NCBI GenBank assembly: GCA_028282685.1
Contig: JANQHK010000094.1
Coordinates: forward strand, 28,064-92,063
DNA from: Phycisphaeraceae bacterium
Lineage (GTDB): Bacteria; Planctomycetota; Phycisphaerae; Phycisphaerales; Zrk34
Length of the DNA stretch: 64,000 nt
Direction of reading: 5' to 3'
The notes beneath the pieces were generated by a model. The model saw nothing but the letters and a program-made list of their open reading frames with translations, was not told the origin of the DNA and ran no database searches. Below, in pieces: positions 35,894-45,512 of this stretch. Each line of letters starts with the position of its first letter. Position 1 is the stretch's first letter. The position numbers were made by a program, and so were the translations under genes.

Positions 35894-36691
35894 TTAAAGT
35901 CGCGGCAGACTCAATCCGCCGTCGATGATCAGCACCTGTCCGGTCGCATAGGTTAATTCACCGCGCGCCAGCATGGCCGCCGCCCGGCCGATATCGGTCG
36001 CCGTGCCCCAGCGCGGCAGAAGCATGGCGCCATCCTTGATCATCCGGTCGTACTTTTCACGGACGCCGGCCGTCATGTCGGTCTCCACCACGCCCGGTTG
36101 GATCTCAAACACGTTGATGCCGTGTTCGGCCAGACGCGCCGCCCAGAGCCGGGTGGCCATGGAGATGCCGGCCTTGGTGATGCAGTAATCGCCGCGGTTG
36201 GTCGAGGCCATGAACGCACTGACGGAAGAGACATTGATGATGCAACCGCGGTAGTTGCGGAAGCCCTCGACCTGCGCATGGTCAACGGTCTGATTGATCA
36301 TCCAACGGGCCGCGGCCTGTGTCAGGAAATACGGGCCCTTCAGGTTGATCGACATCAGCCGATCGAAACTCTCCTCGCGGGCTTCGAGCATATCGGCTCG
36401 CTCGGTGGGCGCAACGCCGGCGTTGTTCACCAGCACATCCAGCCGACCGAAGCATTCGCCGGTGGTCTGGAGCAGGCGCTCGCGATCGGCCTTCACCGAG
36501 ATGTCGGCCTGCACGTATTGCACCGCGCCGCGATGCGCTTCGAGCCGGGTGACCGCGTCACCGATGTCCGTGCCCGGTCGCACGCCGTTGATCACCAGGT
36601 TGAATCCGCTTTTCGCCAGTTCCTCGGCAATACCGAATCCGATGCCCCGGCTGCCTCCGGTCACCAGCGCCACTTTGGGTTCCGTAGCCAT
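35894..36691 (-). CDS. Short-chain dehydrogenase/reductase
   Basis: 265 residues. Rossmann NAD(P) motif TGGSRGIG (11-18), NNAG, and the catalytic Ser...YCITK (Tyr and Lys about 169-173). In this context a KduD-like reduction of 5-dehydro-4-deoxyuronate to 2-keto-3-deoxygluconate is plausible, but the sequence alone does not fix the substrate. It lies 14 bp before eda and 11 bp after GH88. Confidence 0.9.
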   Translation of the reverse strand: MATEPKVALVTGGSRGIGFGIAEELAKSGFNLVINGVRPGTDIGDAVTRLEAHRGAVQYVQADISVKADRERLLQTTGECFGRLDVLVNNAGVAPTERADMLEAREESFDRLMSINLKGPYFLTQAAARWMINQTVDHAQVEGFRNYRGCIINVSSVSAFMASTNRGDYCITKAGISMATRLWAARLAEHGINVFEIQPGVVETDMTAGVREKYDRMIKDGAMLLPRWGTATDIGRAAAMLARGELTYATGQVLIIDGGLSLPRL

Positions 36692-36702
36692 GAATCACTC
36701 CT

Positions 36703-38097
36703 TCAAACGGCTGGACCGAAAAACCGATAGTACGTTTCGTTCGCAGCAAGACGCTGAACATACAGTGCCGCTTCGCGCGCGTGGTAATCGCCCCACATGC
36801 TCGATTCACCGCAAGGCACTTGCCGCCCGGCGGGAATGTGATCCCAACCGTTCGGCCGATGATAGACGCTGTGCAGAATCAGGCCCTGGTGTTCGTCATC
36901 CGTACTCAGATAGGGTTCGCTGAGCAGCGTGTTTAACACGGTCAGCCCGGTCTGAAAATAGCGTCCGCCATGCTCCGCATCGCCGGCCTCTTTCAGGTAA
37001 ATGCCCAAGCGCACCAGGCCCTGCGCCGCGATCGCCGCCGCCGAGGAATCCACCGGCTCGTGATCGTTGAACGGCTCGGCGGGCCGCCGGGACCAGTCGC
37101 CCAGTTTGTGCAGGTGCGGCGCGCCGGTGTCCCAGTACGGAATGCCATCGGTCGGGGTGTGCGCGATGTAATGGTCGCACACGGCCGTGGCGGCATTGAG
37201 CAGCATCGACTCGATCTCATCGCGCCCGCCCAACGACTCCAGTTCCTCATCCGGGCGCGTGGTCAGGTATTCCAGTTGCTCGGGGTATCCGCAAATCGCC
37301 CACGCCTGGCCGCGCGTCCACGTGCTGAACGGTGAGAACCCCTGCTGCGTCGAGGGGCAGCGGAAGTCGCCGTTGTTCACGTTGAAGACCGACTCGTGGA
37401 CCGATCGGCCGCGCTGGTCCGGCGTGTCGTAACCATCACGGCCCTGCCCGTAGTAAATGCTGTAACGCGCGGTGTTGGCTGCATGTTCAACCAGACGGGC
37501 GAGCAGGGAAATCCGCTCATCCTTCTCGCCCATCAGGACGTGACCAAGCTGATGCGATACCGCCAGCGCACGCAGCGACCGAATCGTATCGATGAACAGC
37601 GACTGCGGCCCGTTGAACGAGTGGATGAATCCCGTGCCATCGGACGTCACCGTCCACCGCGCCGCCTGCACCGCGCCGCTGACCTTCAACGCCAGCTCGT
37701 AGAAATCGCGCTGCCATTGATCTTCGGGGATGCGGCCCTCGTTCATCAGTCGCCAGAGATTGCCGTACGTCGACACGTTGTTGAATCCGTGATCGTGCAC
37801 GCCGATGTGCGTCAGGTGCGTCGCCATCCTCTGCACCACGCGCTGACGCACCAGGTCGAGAAAGCGCGACTCTTCGGTGGCGTCGTACTGGAGCACGATC
37901 GATCCATATTGGAAACCCTGCGTCCACTCGGTCCAGCCCTGCGCGGTGTATCGGCCCAGAACGGTAAAGACCGGGGAAGTCGTGCCGGGCGGGCAGGTCT
38001 GTTCGATGGCGTCGATTTTCGCCGCCGAGAGTTGCCACATCCGCTCGATCTTCGGCAGCAGGTCCGCCGATTGCAGTCGATCATTGATTTCAATCAT
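36703..38097 (-). CDS. Glycoside hydrolase family 88 unsaturated glucuronyl hydrolase
   Basis: 464 residues, (alpha/alpha)6 barrel. GH88 marks: VHDHGFNNVSTYGNL with the active-site Asp, STWTRGQAWAICGY, DSSAAAIAAQGLVRLG and the C-terminal GESSMWGDYHAREAAL. It removes the unsaturated uronic acid left by polysaccharide lyases. No signal peptide, so it works on imported oligosaccharides in the cytoplasm. Second gene of the operon, two bases after the OYE gene. Confidence 0.9.
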   Translation of the reverse strand: MIEINDRLQSADLLPKIERMWQLSAAKIDAIEQTCPPGTTSPVFTVLGRYTAQGWTEWTQGFQYGSIVLQYDATEESRFLDLVRQRVVQRMATHLTHIGVHDHGFNNVSTYGNLWRLMNEGRIPEDQWQRDFYELALKVSGAVQAARWTVTSDGTGFIHSFNGPQSLFIDTIRSLRALAVSHQLGHVLMGEKDERISLLARLVEHAANTARYSIYYGQGRDGYDTPDQRGRSVHESVFNVNNGDFRCPSTQQGFSPFSTWTRGQAWAICGYPEQLEYLTTRPDEELESLGGRDEIESMLLNAATAVCDHYIAHTPTDGIPYWDTGAPHLHKLGDWSRRPAEPFNDHEPVDSSAAAIAAQGLVRLGIYLKEAGDAEHGGRYFQTGLTVLNTLLSEPYLSTDDEHQGLILHSVYHRPNGWDHIPAGRQVPCGESSMWGDYHAREAALYVQRLAANETYYRFFGPAV

Positions 38098-38099
38098 GG

Positions 38100-39560
38100 T
38101 TAAACCTTTTTCACCTGTTCTTTGATAAGACGAAACCGTGCGCCCTCTTCGCTGTTCTTGTAGAAATCATCCAGCGGGTAACAACCGCTGGGCAGGCCGT
38201 TGCGCGGTCCGGTGGTGCAGTCGCTGAACGTGCGGCAGACCCGTTTGCGGTCCATCGCCCGCCCGGCCAGCGTGTCGGCGGGCAGTTGCGGATAGCTGAG
38301 CACCATGCGGCCGAGACCGACCGAATCCACTTTTCCGTGACGCACATAATACTGGGCTACGTGAGGCAGGTAATCCTGCAGGTAGGTGTAGGCCGTGCCC
38401 ACGATGAACAGATCCTCGAACTCGGCTTTGAGTTGCGCCACCACATCGATCTGCCGCGCCACGCCGACCAGCGGATCTTCCGGCGGCTGGTAGCCATCGC
38501 TCGGCGGAAAAAGCGCGGGTCTTTGAAGGTGCGGGTTGTAATACGGACTGCCGGCGGTGAGATTCACCAAGCGGATATCCAACTCCCGCAACAACTCCAG
38601 AAATTGGCGGGTTTCGGACAGGTCATAACCGGTCGGATCACCGCGATCGACGCCAAACCCGTAATCGTACACCGCGCCATCAAACGCTTCGGGGATGCCC
38701 GGACCGGGCTTGCCGGGTGAACTGCGCTGTGGATCGGGCCGGTAGGCAATGGAGTCGAAGGCACTGAGGCGGACGCCGATCAACAACCCCGGCGCTTCAG
38801 CGCGTATCCCGCTGACGATTTCGCGCAGCAGGCGCGTGCGGTTTTCAAAGCTGCCGCCGAACGGACCCGGCCGGGTATGCGCGCTGAGAAACTCGTGCAG
38901 CAAATATCCGTGGCAATGTTTGACATCGACAAAGTCGGCGCCGACGCGCTGCGCTATTTTGCCTGCCTCGACGTAGTGGTCGATCAGTCGTTTGATTTGA
39001 TCGTCGGTGATGATGCAGTGATCGCTGTCCACGCCGAACTTGGGATCGAGAACGGGATGCCGATACGCGATCACCGGTTCGAGCTTACCTGTCGGTCGAC
39101 AGAACCGCCCGGAGTGGGTCAGTTGAAAGCCCAACAGCAGGTCATCGGTATCGCCAAAGCATCGGCGGTGCTCATCATGCACCAGGTCTCGCAACTCGGC
39201 CAGAGAGTCGGCCGTGCATGCGTCGATCATCAGCTGGTTGGGATTGGCTCGGCCTTCGGGAACCACGGCCAGCGCCTCACCGCCCCAGATCAACTTCGCT
39301 CCGCTTTGGCCGAAGTGCCTCCAACGTCGGCGCACCGCATCGGTGGCCCGGCCGTCCGTCGTGCCGTCCCAGCCCTCCATGGGATGGATCGTCCAGCGGT
39401 TGCCAAGCGTGCGATCGTGGATTTGGGCCTGGGCAGCGAGCGGAGAATCGGGGGCCGGCTCGATCGTCTCCTCCAACTCCAAATGGATGCCCAGTTCCGC
39501 GATGTATTGGCGCACTGCGGCCACGTCTTTGAACGATGCGATTCGACGGTATACTGACAT
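38100..39560 (-). CDS. Old-yellow-enzyme-type NADH:flavin oxidoreductase
   Basis: About 486 residues, an FMN TIM barrel of the OYE family ([43 protein letters not shown]). The C-terminal part has Cys at CRTFSDC, as in 2,4-dienoyl-CoA reductase-like members. ATG 39560 has AGGAG eight bases upstream; ATGs at 39566 and 39581 are less well placed. First gene of a uronate operon, where its reaction is not known; a sugar-derived enone is one possibility. Confidence 0.85.
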   Translation of the reverse strand: MSVYRRIASFKDVAAVRQYIAELGIHLELEETIEPAPDSPLAAQAQIHDRTLGNRWTIHPMEGWDGTTDGRATDAVRRRWRHFGQSGAKLIWGGEALAVVPEGRANPNQLMIDACTADSLAELRDLVHDEHRRCFGDTDDLLLGFQLTHSGRFCRPTGKLEPVIAYRHPVLDPKFGVDSDHCIITDDQIKRLIDHYVEAGKIAQRVGADFVDVKHCHGYLLHEFLSAHTRPGPFGGSFENRTRLLREIVSGIRAEAPGLLIGVRLSAFDSIAYRPDPQRSSPGKPGPGIPEAFDGAVYDYGFGVDRGDPTGYDLSETRQFLELLRELDIRLVNLTAGSPYYNPHLQRPALFPPSDGYQPPEDPLVGVARQIDVVAQLKAEFEDLFIVGTAYTYLQDYLPHVAQYYVRHGKVDSVGLGRMVLSYPQLPADTLAGRAMDRKRVCRTFSDCTTGPRNGLPSGCYPLDDFYKNSEEGARFRLIKEQVKKV

Positions 39561-39729
39561 GGTCATCTCCTGGAATTTCAAAAACTCGATGGTGACTGCC
39601 TATTGTGACGAAAAACCGTGGGATATGAAACAAGACCGCGTGGCTATTCGTTAAAAAAGGGTGCAGGCGGGGGTGAAGCCGGTCCGCCCGCTTGATCGAA
39701 ACGTCCCCCAGCGGTAGTTTTGATTGATT

Positions 39730-40842
39730 ATGGGCAAGCAGGACATCTTTTCCCGAACCGTCGCCCACTACCTGGCGCCAATCAAGGATTACCTTGATGA
39801 TCCCGCGGTCACCGAGGTCATGATCAACCACGCCGATGAAATCTACATCGAACGCGAAGGCGTGATCGAGCGCATTCAGTCCCGGTTTGCAGACGAAGAG
39901 GCCTACGAAGCGGCCGTCAACAACATCCTCCAATTCACCAACCAGACGCTCTCGGAAGACAATCCGTTGATCGATGCGCGGCTGCCGGATGGATCGCGCG
40001 TCCATGTGGTCAAGGAGCCCTGCTCGCGCCACGGTACGGCGGTCTCCATCCGCAAATTCGCCAAGTCGATGCTCGATATCGATTGGCTGGTCGAATTGGG
40101 CGCCCTGACCCCGCAAGCCAACGAGTATCTGAAGATCATGGTCCTGGCGGAGAAAAATCTGCTCGTGGCCGGCGGCACCAGCACGGGAAAAACTTCTTTG
40201 CTGAACGCCTTATCCAGCTACATCCCTCCGGGCTCGCGGATCGTGGTGATTGAAGATTCGGCGGAATTGCAGCTCCAGCAGGAACACATCCTGTCGATGG
40301 AAACCAAGCCGCCCGATAAGTATGGCCGGGGCGCGGTGGGCATTCGTGAGTTGTTTCGCTCTTCGTTGCGGTTGAGGCCTGATCGCATCATCATCGGCGA
40401 GGTGCGCGGCGGTGAGGCGCTGGACATGATCCAGGCCATGACCTCCGGCCAGGGCGGATCGATGGGAACCCTGCACGCCAACCACCCCGTCGACGCACTC
40501 AACCGCCTGGAAACCATGGCTTTGATGAGCGAGATCGAGCTGCCGCTGCACGCCCTGCGGGCCCAGATTTCCAGCGCCATCGATGTGCTGGTGCAGATGA
40601 ACCGCTTCGTGGGGGGCCGAAGATTGGTCACCCATATCGCCGAAGTGGATACACTCGGCGACGACGGCCGCTACCAGATCCGTGATGTGTTCAACATGCA
40701 ACCGGTGATTTCGGAAAACGGCGAAAAAACGATGCAATTAACCTGGTCCGGTGAGCGTTCTTCATTGGCGGGCAAGCTGCGTCCGAATGAAGAAAACCTG
40801 GTCAGCAAATGGACACGGGAAATTTTCGGAACTGAAGATTGA
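39730..40842 (+). CDS. CpaF/TadA-type secretion ATPase (first copy, no FHA domain)
   Basis: 370 residues. GspE/VirB11 fold with Walker A GGTSTGKTS (about 148), where the usual GSGKT is STGKT, an Asp box (LRPDRIIIGEVRGGEALDM) and a His box (GTLHANHPVDALNRLE). ATG 39730 follows an in-frame TTG at 39724. It opens the Tad locus, separated by ten genes from the second, FHA-bearing CpaF. The N-terminal domain is shorter than in that copy. It could be the retraction or alternative assembly ATPase. Confidence 0.9.
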   Translation: MGKQDIFSRTVAHYLAPIKDYLDDPAVTEVMINHADEIYIEREGVIERIQSRFADEEAYEAAVNNILQFTNQTLSEDNPLIDARLPDGSRVHVVKEPCSRHGTAVSIRKFAKSMLDIDWLVELGALTPQANEYLKIMVLAEKNLLVAGGTSTGKTSLLNALSSYIPPGSRIVVIEDSAELQLQQEHILSMETKPPDKYGRGAVGIRELFRSSLRLRPDRIIIGEVRGGEALDMIQAMTSGQGGSMGTLHANHPVDALNRLETMALMSEIELPLHALRAQISSAIDVLVQMNRFVGGRRLVTHIAEVDTLGDDGRYQIRDVFNMQPVISENGEKTMQLTWSGERSSLAGKLRPNEENLVSKWTREIFGTED

Positions 40843-40866
40843 TTCGCTAATTGCCGATAATATAAA

Positions 40867-41070
40867 ATGTTAAACGACAAAAACATGCATACCGAGCCGC
40901 CCGAAAAACAATCGCTGCTATCAGATCAGACCGCCGCAACCACCCTGGAATGGGCCCTGTTACTGGCGGCCATCGCCCTGCCCAGCTATTTCGCAATCAA
41001 GCTGAGTCTTCAGTTGTTGACCGATCATTACCGAATGATGACAACGTTGAATGGAATCCCCTTTCCCTGA
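40867..41070 (+). CDS. Flp-type pilin-like protein
   Basis: 67 residues. Charged N-terminus then TTLEWALLLAAIALPSYFAIKLSL, the hydrophobic helix with Glu at the +5 position expected after peptidase cleavage. The residue before the predicted cut is Ala rather than the usual Gly. Probably a Tad pilin or pseudopilin. It starts 24 bp after the ATPase gene. Confidence 0.75.
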   Translation: MLNDKNMHTEPPEKQSLLSDQTAATTLEWALLLAAIALPSYFAIKLSLQLLTDHYRMMTTLNGIPFP

Positions 41071-41105
41071 GTCGGTCTTGGGGAATCAACGATGAAAGGT
41101 GCGCC

Positions 41106-41315
41106 ATGAGAAAGCTGTTGAATCTGGCCATGCGGATCCATCGTGATGAGCGCGGCGCCGAGGGCCTGGAAAAGCTGCTGATCATCGCGGCGATCGTCCT
41201 GCCGTTGTTGGCGGTGTTGCTGTATTTCAAGGATTACATCGTCGAATGGGTACAGGAATCCAGTGACGAGGTCCGGGACGATAGCGATAGTTCCCTGGGC
41301 CAGGATCCGTTTTGA
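41106..41315 (+). CDS. flp: Flp-type pilin
   Basis: 69 residues. DERG-AEGLEKLLIIAAIVLPLLAVLLYF has Gly at -1 and Glu at +5 relative to the predicted cut, the Tad prepilin pattern, followed by an acidic C-terminus. Probably the major or second Flp subunit. It is followed by the prepilin peptidase gene. Confidence 0.8.
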   Translation: MRKLLNLAMRIHRDERGAEGLEKLLIIAAIVLPLLAVLLYFKDYIVEWVQESSDEVRDDSDSSLGQDPF

Positions 41316-41349
41316 TCGGACTTTTTGAACCGACTGCGCTGATCTCGAA

Positions 41350-41913
41350 ATGACCGAATGGGTCACGATGGGACTGCTTGCGGCGGTGATGATCGCAGCC
41401 GCGATCATCGATTGCCGAACTCACCTGGTTCCCAACTGGCTGACTTACCCAGCCATGGCGGCGGGGTTGGTGTGGTCCGCAGTCGCCGGGGCGATCGATC
41501 CGCAGATGGGATCGGCCTGGGCGGGATTGCAAAACTCGGCAGCGGGCATGGGTCTGGCGGTTCTGGGCATGGGGATTTTGTTCGCCGCCGGCGGATTGGG
41601 AGGGGGTGATGTGAAACTGATGGCCGCAGTGGGCGCAATCAGCGCCAATTGGCAGACCCTGCTGGCCACCGCCTTTTACGCGTTCATCGTCGGGGCGCTG
41701 CTGGCACTGATCGTCATGTTCGCCCGCGGCCTGTTCAAGCAAACGGCCCGACGCCTCTGGGGCGCCATGCTGATGGCCGGTGCCAAGACCCGGCCGGAAC
41801 TGCCCGACGACAGCCCGCGCATTCCCTACGCCCTGGCGATTTGCATCGGCGGCCTGGTCGCCGGATCGGAAACGTTGCTGGGCCTGGCCACGCCCTGGGC
41901 GCCGGCCTGGTGA
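41350..41913 (+). CDS. cpaA: Tad prepilin peptidase (CpaA/TadV)
   Basis: 187 residues, membrane aspartic peptidase. The catalytic Asp are visible in AAIIDCRTHLVPNWLT and GLGGGDVKLM (GxGD-type), separated by hydrophobic helices. It processes the Flp prepilins and TadE-like pseudopilins encoded around it. Confidence 0.92.
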   Translation: MTEWVTMGLLAAVMIAAAIIDCRTHLVPNWLTYPAMAAGLVWSAVAGAIDPQMGSAWAGLQNSAAGMGLAVLGMGILFAAGGLGGGDVKLMAAVGAISANWQTLLATAFYAFIVGALLALIVMFARGLFKQTARRLWGAMLMAGAKTRPELPDDSPRIPYALAICIGGLVAGSETLLGLATPWAPAW

Positions 41914-41940
41914 ATCAGAGAGGATGAACCGGAGCCCGTC

Positions 41941-42831
41941 ATGAGCAACTATTCACACATCCGCCACTTCGACGAATCGATCTACCGCTCTTTTTTCAAC
42001 AGCGAGTTGACGTGGCTCTGCCTGGGCGTTGCCGTCTTGTGTCTGGCCGGAATTTTCCTGTCGGTGCGGGCCATCTGGCGGATGCGCCGCCGTCAGCGAT
42101 TGGCTGCTTTGGCCACGGACAGCCGGGCCGTGGCGACCATCGAGTTCACGCTGGTGCTTCCGGTGCTGTTATTCATGATTCTGCTGCTGACGCAGACGAC
42201 GTTGTTGATGGGCGGCAACATGTTCGTTCACTACGCCGCTTTCGCCGCCACGCGCAGCGCCATCGCTTACATCCCGCAGGACACGGAAACCGCCACGGAA
42301 CTGCCGGTCGGCGGCTCCGGCGACCCGGCCAATGTCTTCACCGCCAGCTCGGGGCAATCGAAATACGATGCGATCCTCCAGTCGGCCTACCTGGCGCTGG
42401 CGCCCGTGGCCGGGCGCAGCTCATCGGAGCAAGCGACTTCCACGGCCATCACAACGGGACTGGACCGGTTGTTTTCCGGGATGGGCAAGACCACGCCGAA
42501 CTGGGTCGACGAACTGATCGCCGAACGGGTCAACTATGCCTCGGCAAACACGATGATCGAAGTGCTGATTCCCGTGGTGATTGACGAGCAAACCATCGAT
42601 TACATCAAGATTCCGGAAGGATCGGTCTACACGTTTTCGCCGCGTGATCCGGTCACGGTGAACGTGATCCACCGGTTCAATCTGTCCACGCCGTGGGTGA
42701 ACCGGATTTACGCCGACGAATCGCACGGCGAACGGATGTATTACCGCGAAGTGTATGCCGGCTACACGCTGACCAACGAGGGGCTGCGCGACGAACTGCC
42801 CCCGCAACCCAGCCTGCCGCGACAGCCCTAG
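41941..42831 (+). CDS. TadE-like pseudopilin
   Basis: 296 residues. An N-terminal hydrophobic helix (about 22-42) is followed by DSRAVATIEFTLVLPVLLFMILLL, a TadE-type segment with Glu at +5, then a periplasmic domain. Two hydrophobic helices in succession are unusual for TadE; the first may hold the protein before processing. Spacing of 28-50 bp to its neighbours indicates one operon. Confidence 0.8.
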   Translation: MSNYSHIRHFDESIYRSFFNSELTWLCLGVAVLCLAGIFLSVRAIWRMRRRQRLAALATDSRAVATIEFTLVLPVLLFMILLLTQTTLLMGGNMFVHYAAFAATRSAIAYIPQDTETATELPVGGSGDPANVFTASSGQSKYDAILQSAYLALAPVAGRSSSEQATSTAITTGLDRLFSGMGKTTPNWVDELIAERVNYASANTMIEVLIPVVIDEQTIDYIKIPEGSVYTFSPRDPVTVNVIHRFNLSTPWVNRIYADESHGERMYYREVYAGYTLTNEGLRDELPPQPSLPRQP

Positions 42832-42880
42832 GCGCAAGCCCCGGGCGGTCTGCAGGGATGAATCAAAGGTAGACAGCCCC

Positions 42881-45496
42881 ATGAGCCCCACGCCGACGAC
42901 AGGAACGATGACCCCCGCGCTTCAACCCGGTGACAAACTGGGTTATTTCGACGTGCAAGAACCCCTGGGCGCCGGGGGGATGTCGCTGATCTGGAAAGGA
43001 CGTGACAGTCTGCTCGGTCGCGAGGTGGCGATCAAACAACTGGCCGACGGTTCACAGATCGACGAAGCGGCGCGCGAGCGCTTCCGCGCCGAAGCGGACA
43101 TACAAAAGAAGCTCAGCGAGCAATCGGAATATCTGGTTCAGGTAATCGACCTGATCGATGAACCGCGCGGACTGTTCATCGTCATGGAATACATCGACGG
43201 CGCCTCGCTGGAGCACGCCTTGCAGTCCTCGGACAGTCCGATGGACCCACGCCAGGGCTTAAATCTGGTCTACTGCCTGGCGCTGGCGCTGAAACAGATT
43301 CACGACGGCGGCATCCTCCACCGCGATCTCAAACCGGCCAACATCCTCCTGCAACGCGACGGACGGGTGAAAGTGGGTGATTTCGGCCTGGCCACCGTCA
43401 TCGAAGACCAGGACCCGCTGACCATGGGCACCACGCGCTACATGGCGCCGGAACTGTTCGGCGAAGACCCCGCCGACGCCCGGTCGGACATCTACGCTCT
43501 GGGCATGATCGCCTACGAGGTGCTGGCCGGTCGCGGCCAGTTCAACAAGGCCTTCCGCACGGTGCTGCGCGATGAACGTCACCAGGCCATGCGGTGGATG
43601 AAATGGCACACCAACCAACGACTGCACGCCCCGCCGTTGCGCACGGTCAATTCCAAGGTGCCCGAAGCGCTGAGCGATCTGGTGACACGGATGCTGTCGA
43701 AGGATCCGTCCCAGCGCATCGCCACGGCAGACCAATTGGTTGAAGTCATCAAGCGGAACTTCACGGCCAGCGGGCAGGCGATGGGCAAGGTCAAATCGAC
43801 TCCGGAATCGCAAGCGATGGCCGAACCGGTCGCGGATGAAAATCCCACCGCCCCACTGCCCAAGCGCAGCAAGCTGCCGCTGCTGCTGGCAATCAACGCG
43901 GTGGTTCTGCTGGCGATCATCGGCGGGGGAGTGTGGTACGTCCGGTCCTACCTGCCCCACCAGGCCCAGGAAAAATTACGTACCGCCGCCCTGGCCCGAT
44001 TGAACGAAGGCATGCAGTTGTACACGGACAAGCAATACGATCAGGCCATCGAAATCTTTCGCGAGATCGCCCGGGACTGGCCCAACGATCCGCAACTGGG
44101 CAACCGCGCGATGATCGGCGGACACATGTCCAAGGCCTATCTACGGAAGGCGGAGGGATTGGCCGCGATGGGCGACGGCGATTTCGCTGCCGCCATTGGG
44201 CACTACCAAGGCGCCCACGACAGTTTTGAATCCGCAGAGAACGTTCCCGGCAGACCGCCCCTGACGGAAATCAACGCGATGAAAGGCCAGATGGTCAACA
44301 GCCGCGAGCGGGCTCGAGCGTTGTCGGACATACAACAGCTCATTCAGGATGACGCGTTTAATAAAGCCCGGCAAGAAATCGGCAGACTGCGCGAAGACAA
44401 ACTCACCGAGCAGCAACTGACCGAACTGGAGCGCGGCAAGCTGGCCCTGCTGTCCCAGCAGTTGGAGCAACGGATCACCAAGGCCCACATCACGGCCACG
44501 ATTGAACAGGCCAATCAGCTGCTGGCCGAGGGCAAGTCCGGCGAGGCGCTGGAACTGCTCGAAAAGACGCGCAAACAGCACAGCACCGATGAAAAACTCA
44601 ACAAGATGATCGTCGACATCACCAGCGATATCCGATATCGCGCCACGCTTGCCGAAGCGCGTCAAGCGGAAAACGCCCGCCAGTATGCCCAGGCCATCAC
44701 GCTCTACCAACAGACCCAGGCCATCCAGCACAGCGCCGACACCGAGGCGCGTATTCGCAAGCTGCGCGCCCGCCAGGCGTTGGAGCAAGGCATGGGATAC
44801 ATGACCACCGACAACTTCGACGCCGCCGCGCAGCAGTTCATCAAGGCCAAGGGGTGGGACCCGACGTTGACCGAAGCCGACGAGATGCTGAAGAAGATCA
44901 ACGTCACCAACACCCGCCAACGGCTTATCGATCAGGCGGAATCGGCCTACGCGGCTCGCGAATACACGATGTGCATTTCGACCTGCGATCAGATCCTGGC
45001 CATGGGTTCCGACGCGGATATCCAGCAACTGAAAAACATGGCCACGCTGCGCCAAAGCTGCAACGAAGCCCGCGCCGCGATGGATGAAGACAAACTGGCG
45101 CCGGCCAAGGCGAAAATCGATCGGGCGCTGGTGATCGATGCCGCCGACGTCCAGGCCAACGTCCTGCTTGAAGAATACAACGATCGCGTGCAATACAACC
45201 GGTACGTCGAGGCCGGAGATGCCCATCGCGCCAAGGGCGAATTTGGCAGCGCCACGATGGCGTACCGCAATGCCCGCACGGTCGCCAAGCAATCCAGCGC
45301 GATCCCCATCGAGCCGATTCAGCAGCGCCTGGACAATACCGACTACGAATCGTGGATGGCCAAGGCCCGCTCGTCCATCGAGGCCCGCCTGTGGGTGGAA
45401 GCGATGGGCCAGCTCAAGGCGGCCGAGCGCATCCGCGACACCGATGAGGTCCGCAAATTGAAAGTGAAAGTCCAGCAGGAGCTGGATCAGGACTAA
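42881..45496 (+). CDS. Transmembrane Ser/Thr protein kinase with TPR sensor region
   Basis: 871 residues. The kinase domain (about 15-290) has LGAGGMSLIWKG, AIKQL (Lys), HRDLKPANILL and DFGLA, so all catalytic residues are present. One transmembrane helix (about 328-352) follows, then a large periplasmic region of TPR-like repeats (about 370-860). It lies between tadE-like and tadG-like genes, so its targets are probably Tad components; two FHA proteins further on could bind its phosphothreonine products. Confidence 0.92.
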   Translation: MSPTPTTGTMTPALQPGDKLGYFDVQEPLGAGGMSLIWKGRDSLLGREVAIKQLADGSQIDEAARERFRAEADIQKKLSEQSEYLVQVIDLIDEPRGLFIVMEYIDGASLEHALQSSDSPMDPRQGLNLVYCLALALKQIHDGGILHRDLKPANILLQRDGRVKVGDFGLATVIEDQDPLTMGTTRYMAPELFGEDPADARSDIYALGMIAYEVLAGRGQFNKAFRTVLRDERHQAMRWMKWHTNQRLHAPPLRTVNSKVPEALSDLVTRMLSKDPSQRIATADQLVEVIKRNFTASGQAMGKVKSTPESQAMAEPVADENPTAPLPKRSKLPLLLAINAVVLLAIIGGGVWYVRSYLPHQAQEKLRTAALARLNEGMQLYTDKQYDQAIEIFREIARDWPNDPQLGNRAMIGGHMSKAYLRKAEGLAAMGDGDFAAAIGHYQGAHDSFESAENVPGRPPLTEINAMKGQMVNSRERARALSDIQQLIQDDAFNKARQEIGRLREDKLTEQQLTELERGKLALLSQQLEQRITKAHITATIEQANQLLAEGKSGEALELLEKTRKQHSTDEKLNKMIVDITSDIRYRATLAEARQAENARQYAQAITLYQQTQAIQHSADTEARIRKLRARQALEQGMGYMTTDNFDAAAQQFIKAKGWDPTLTEADEMLKKINVTNTRQRLIDQAESAYAAREYTMCISTCDQILAMGSDADIQQLKNMATLRQSCNEARAAMDEDKLAPAKAKIDRALVIDAADVQANVLLEEYNDRVQYNRYVEAGDAHRAKGEFGSATMAYRNARTVAKQSSAIPIEPIQQRLDNTDYESWMAKARSSIEARLWVEAMGQLKAAERIRDTDEVRKLKVKVQQELDQD

Positions 45497-45512
45497 CCGA
45501 AGGGAGCCCGCC

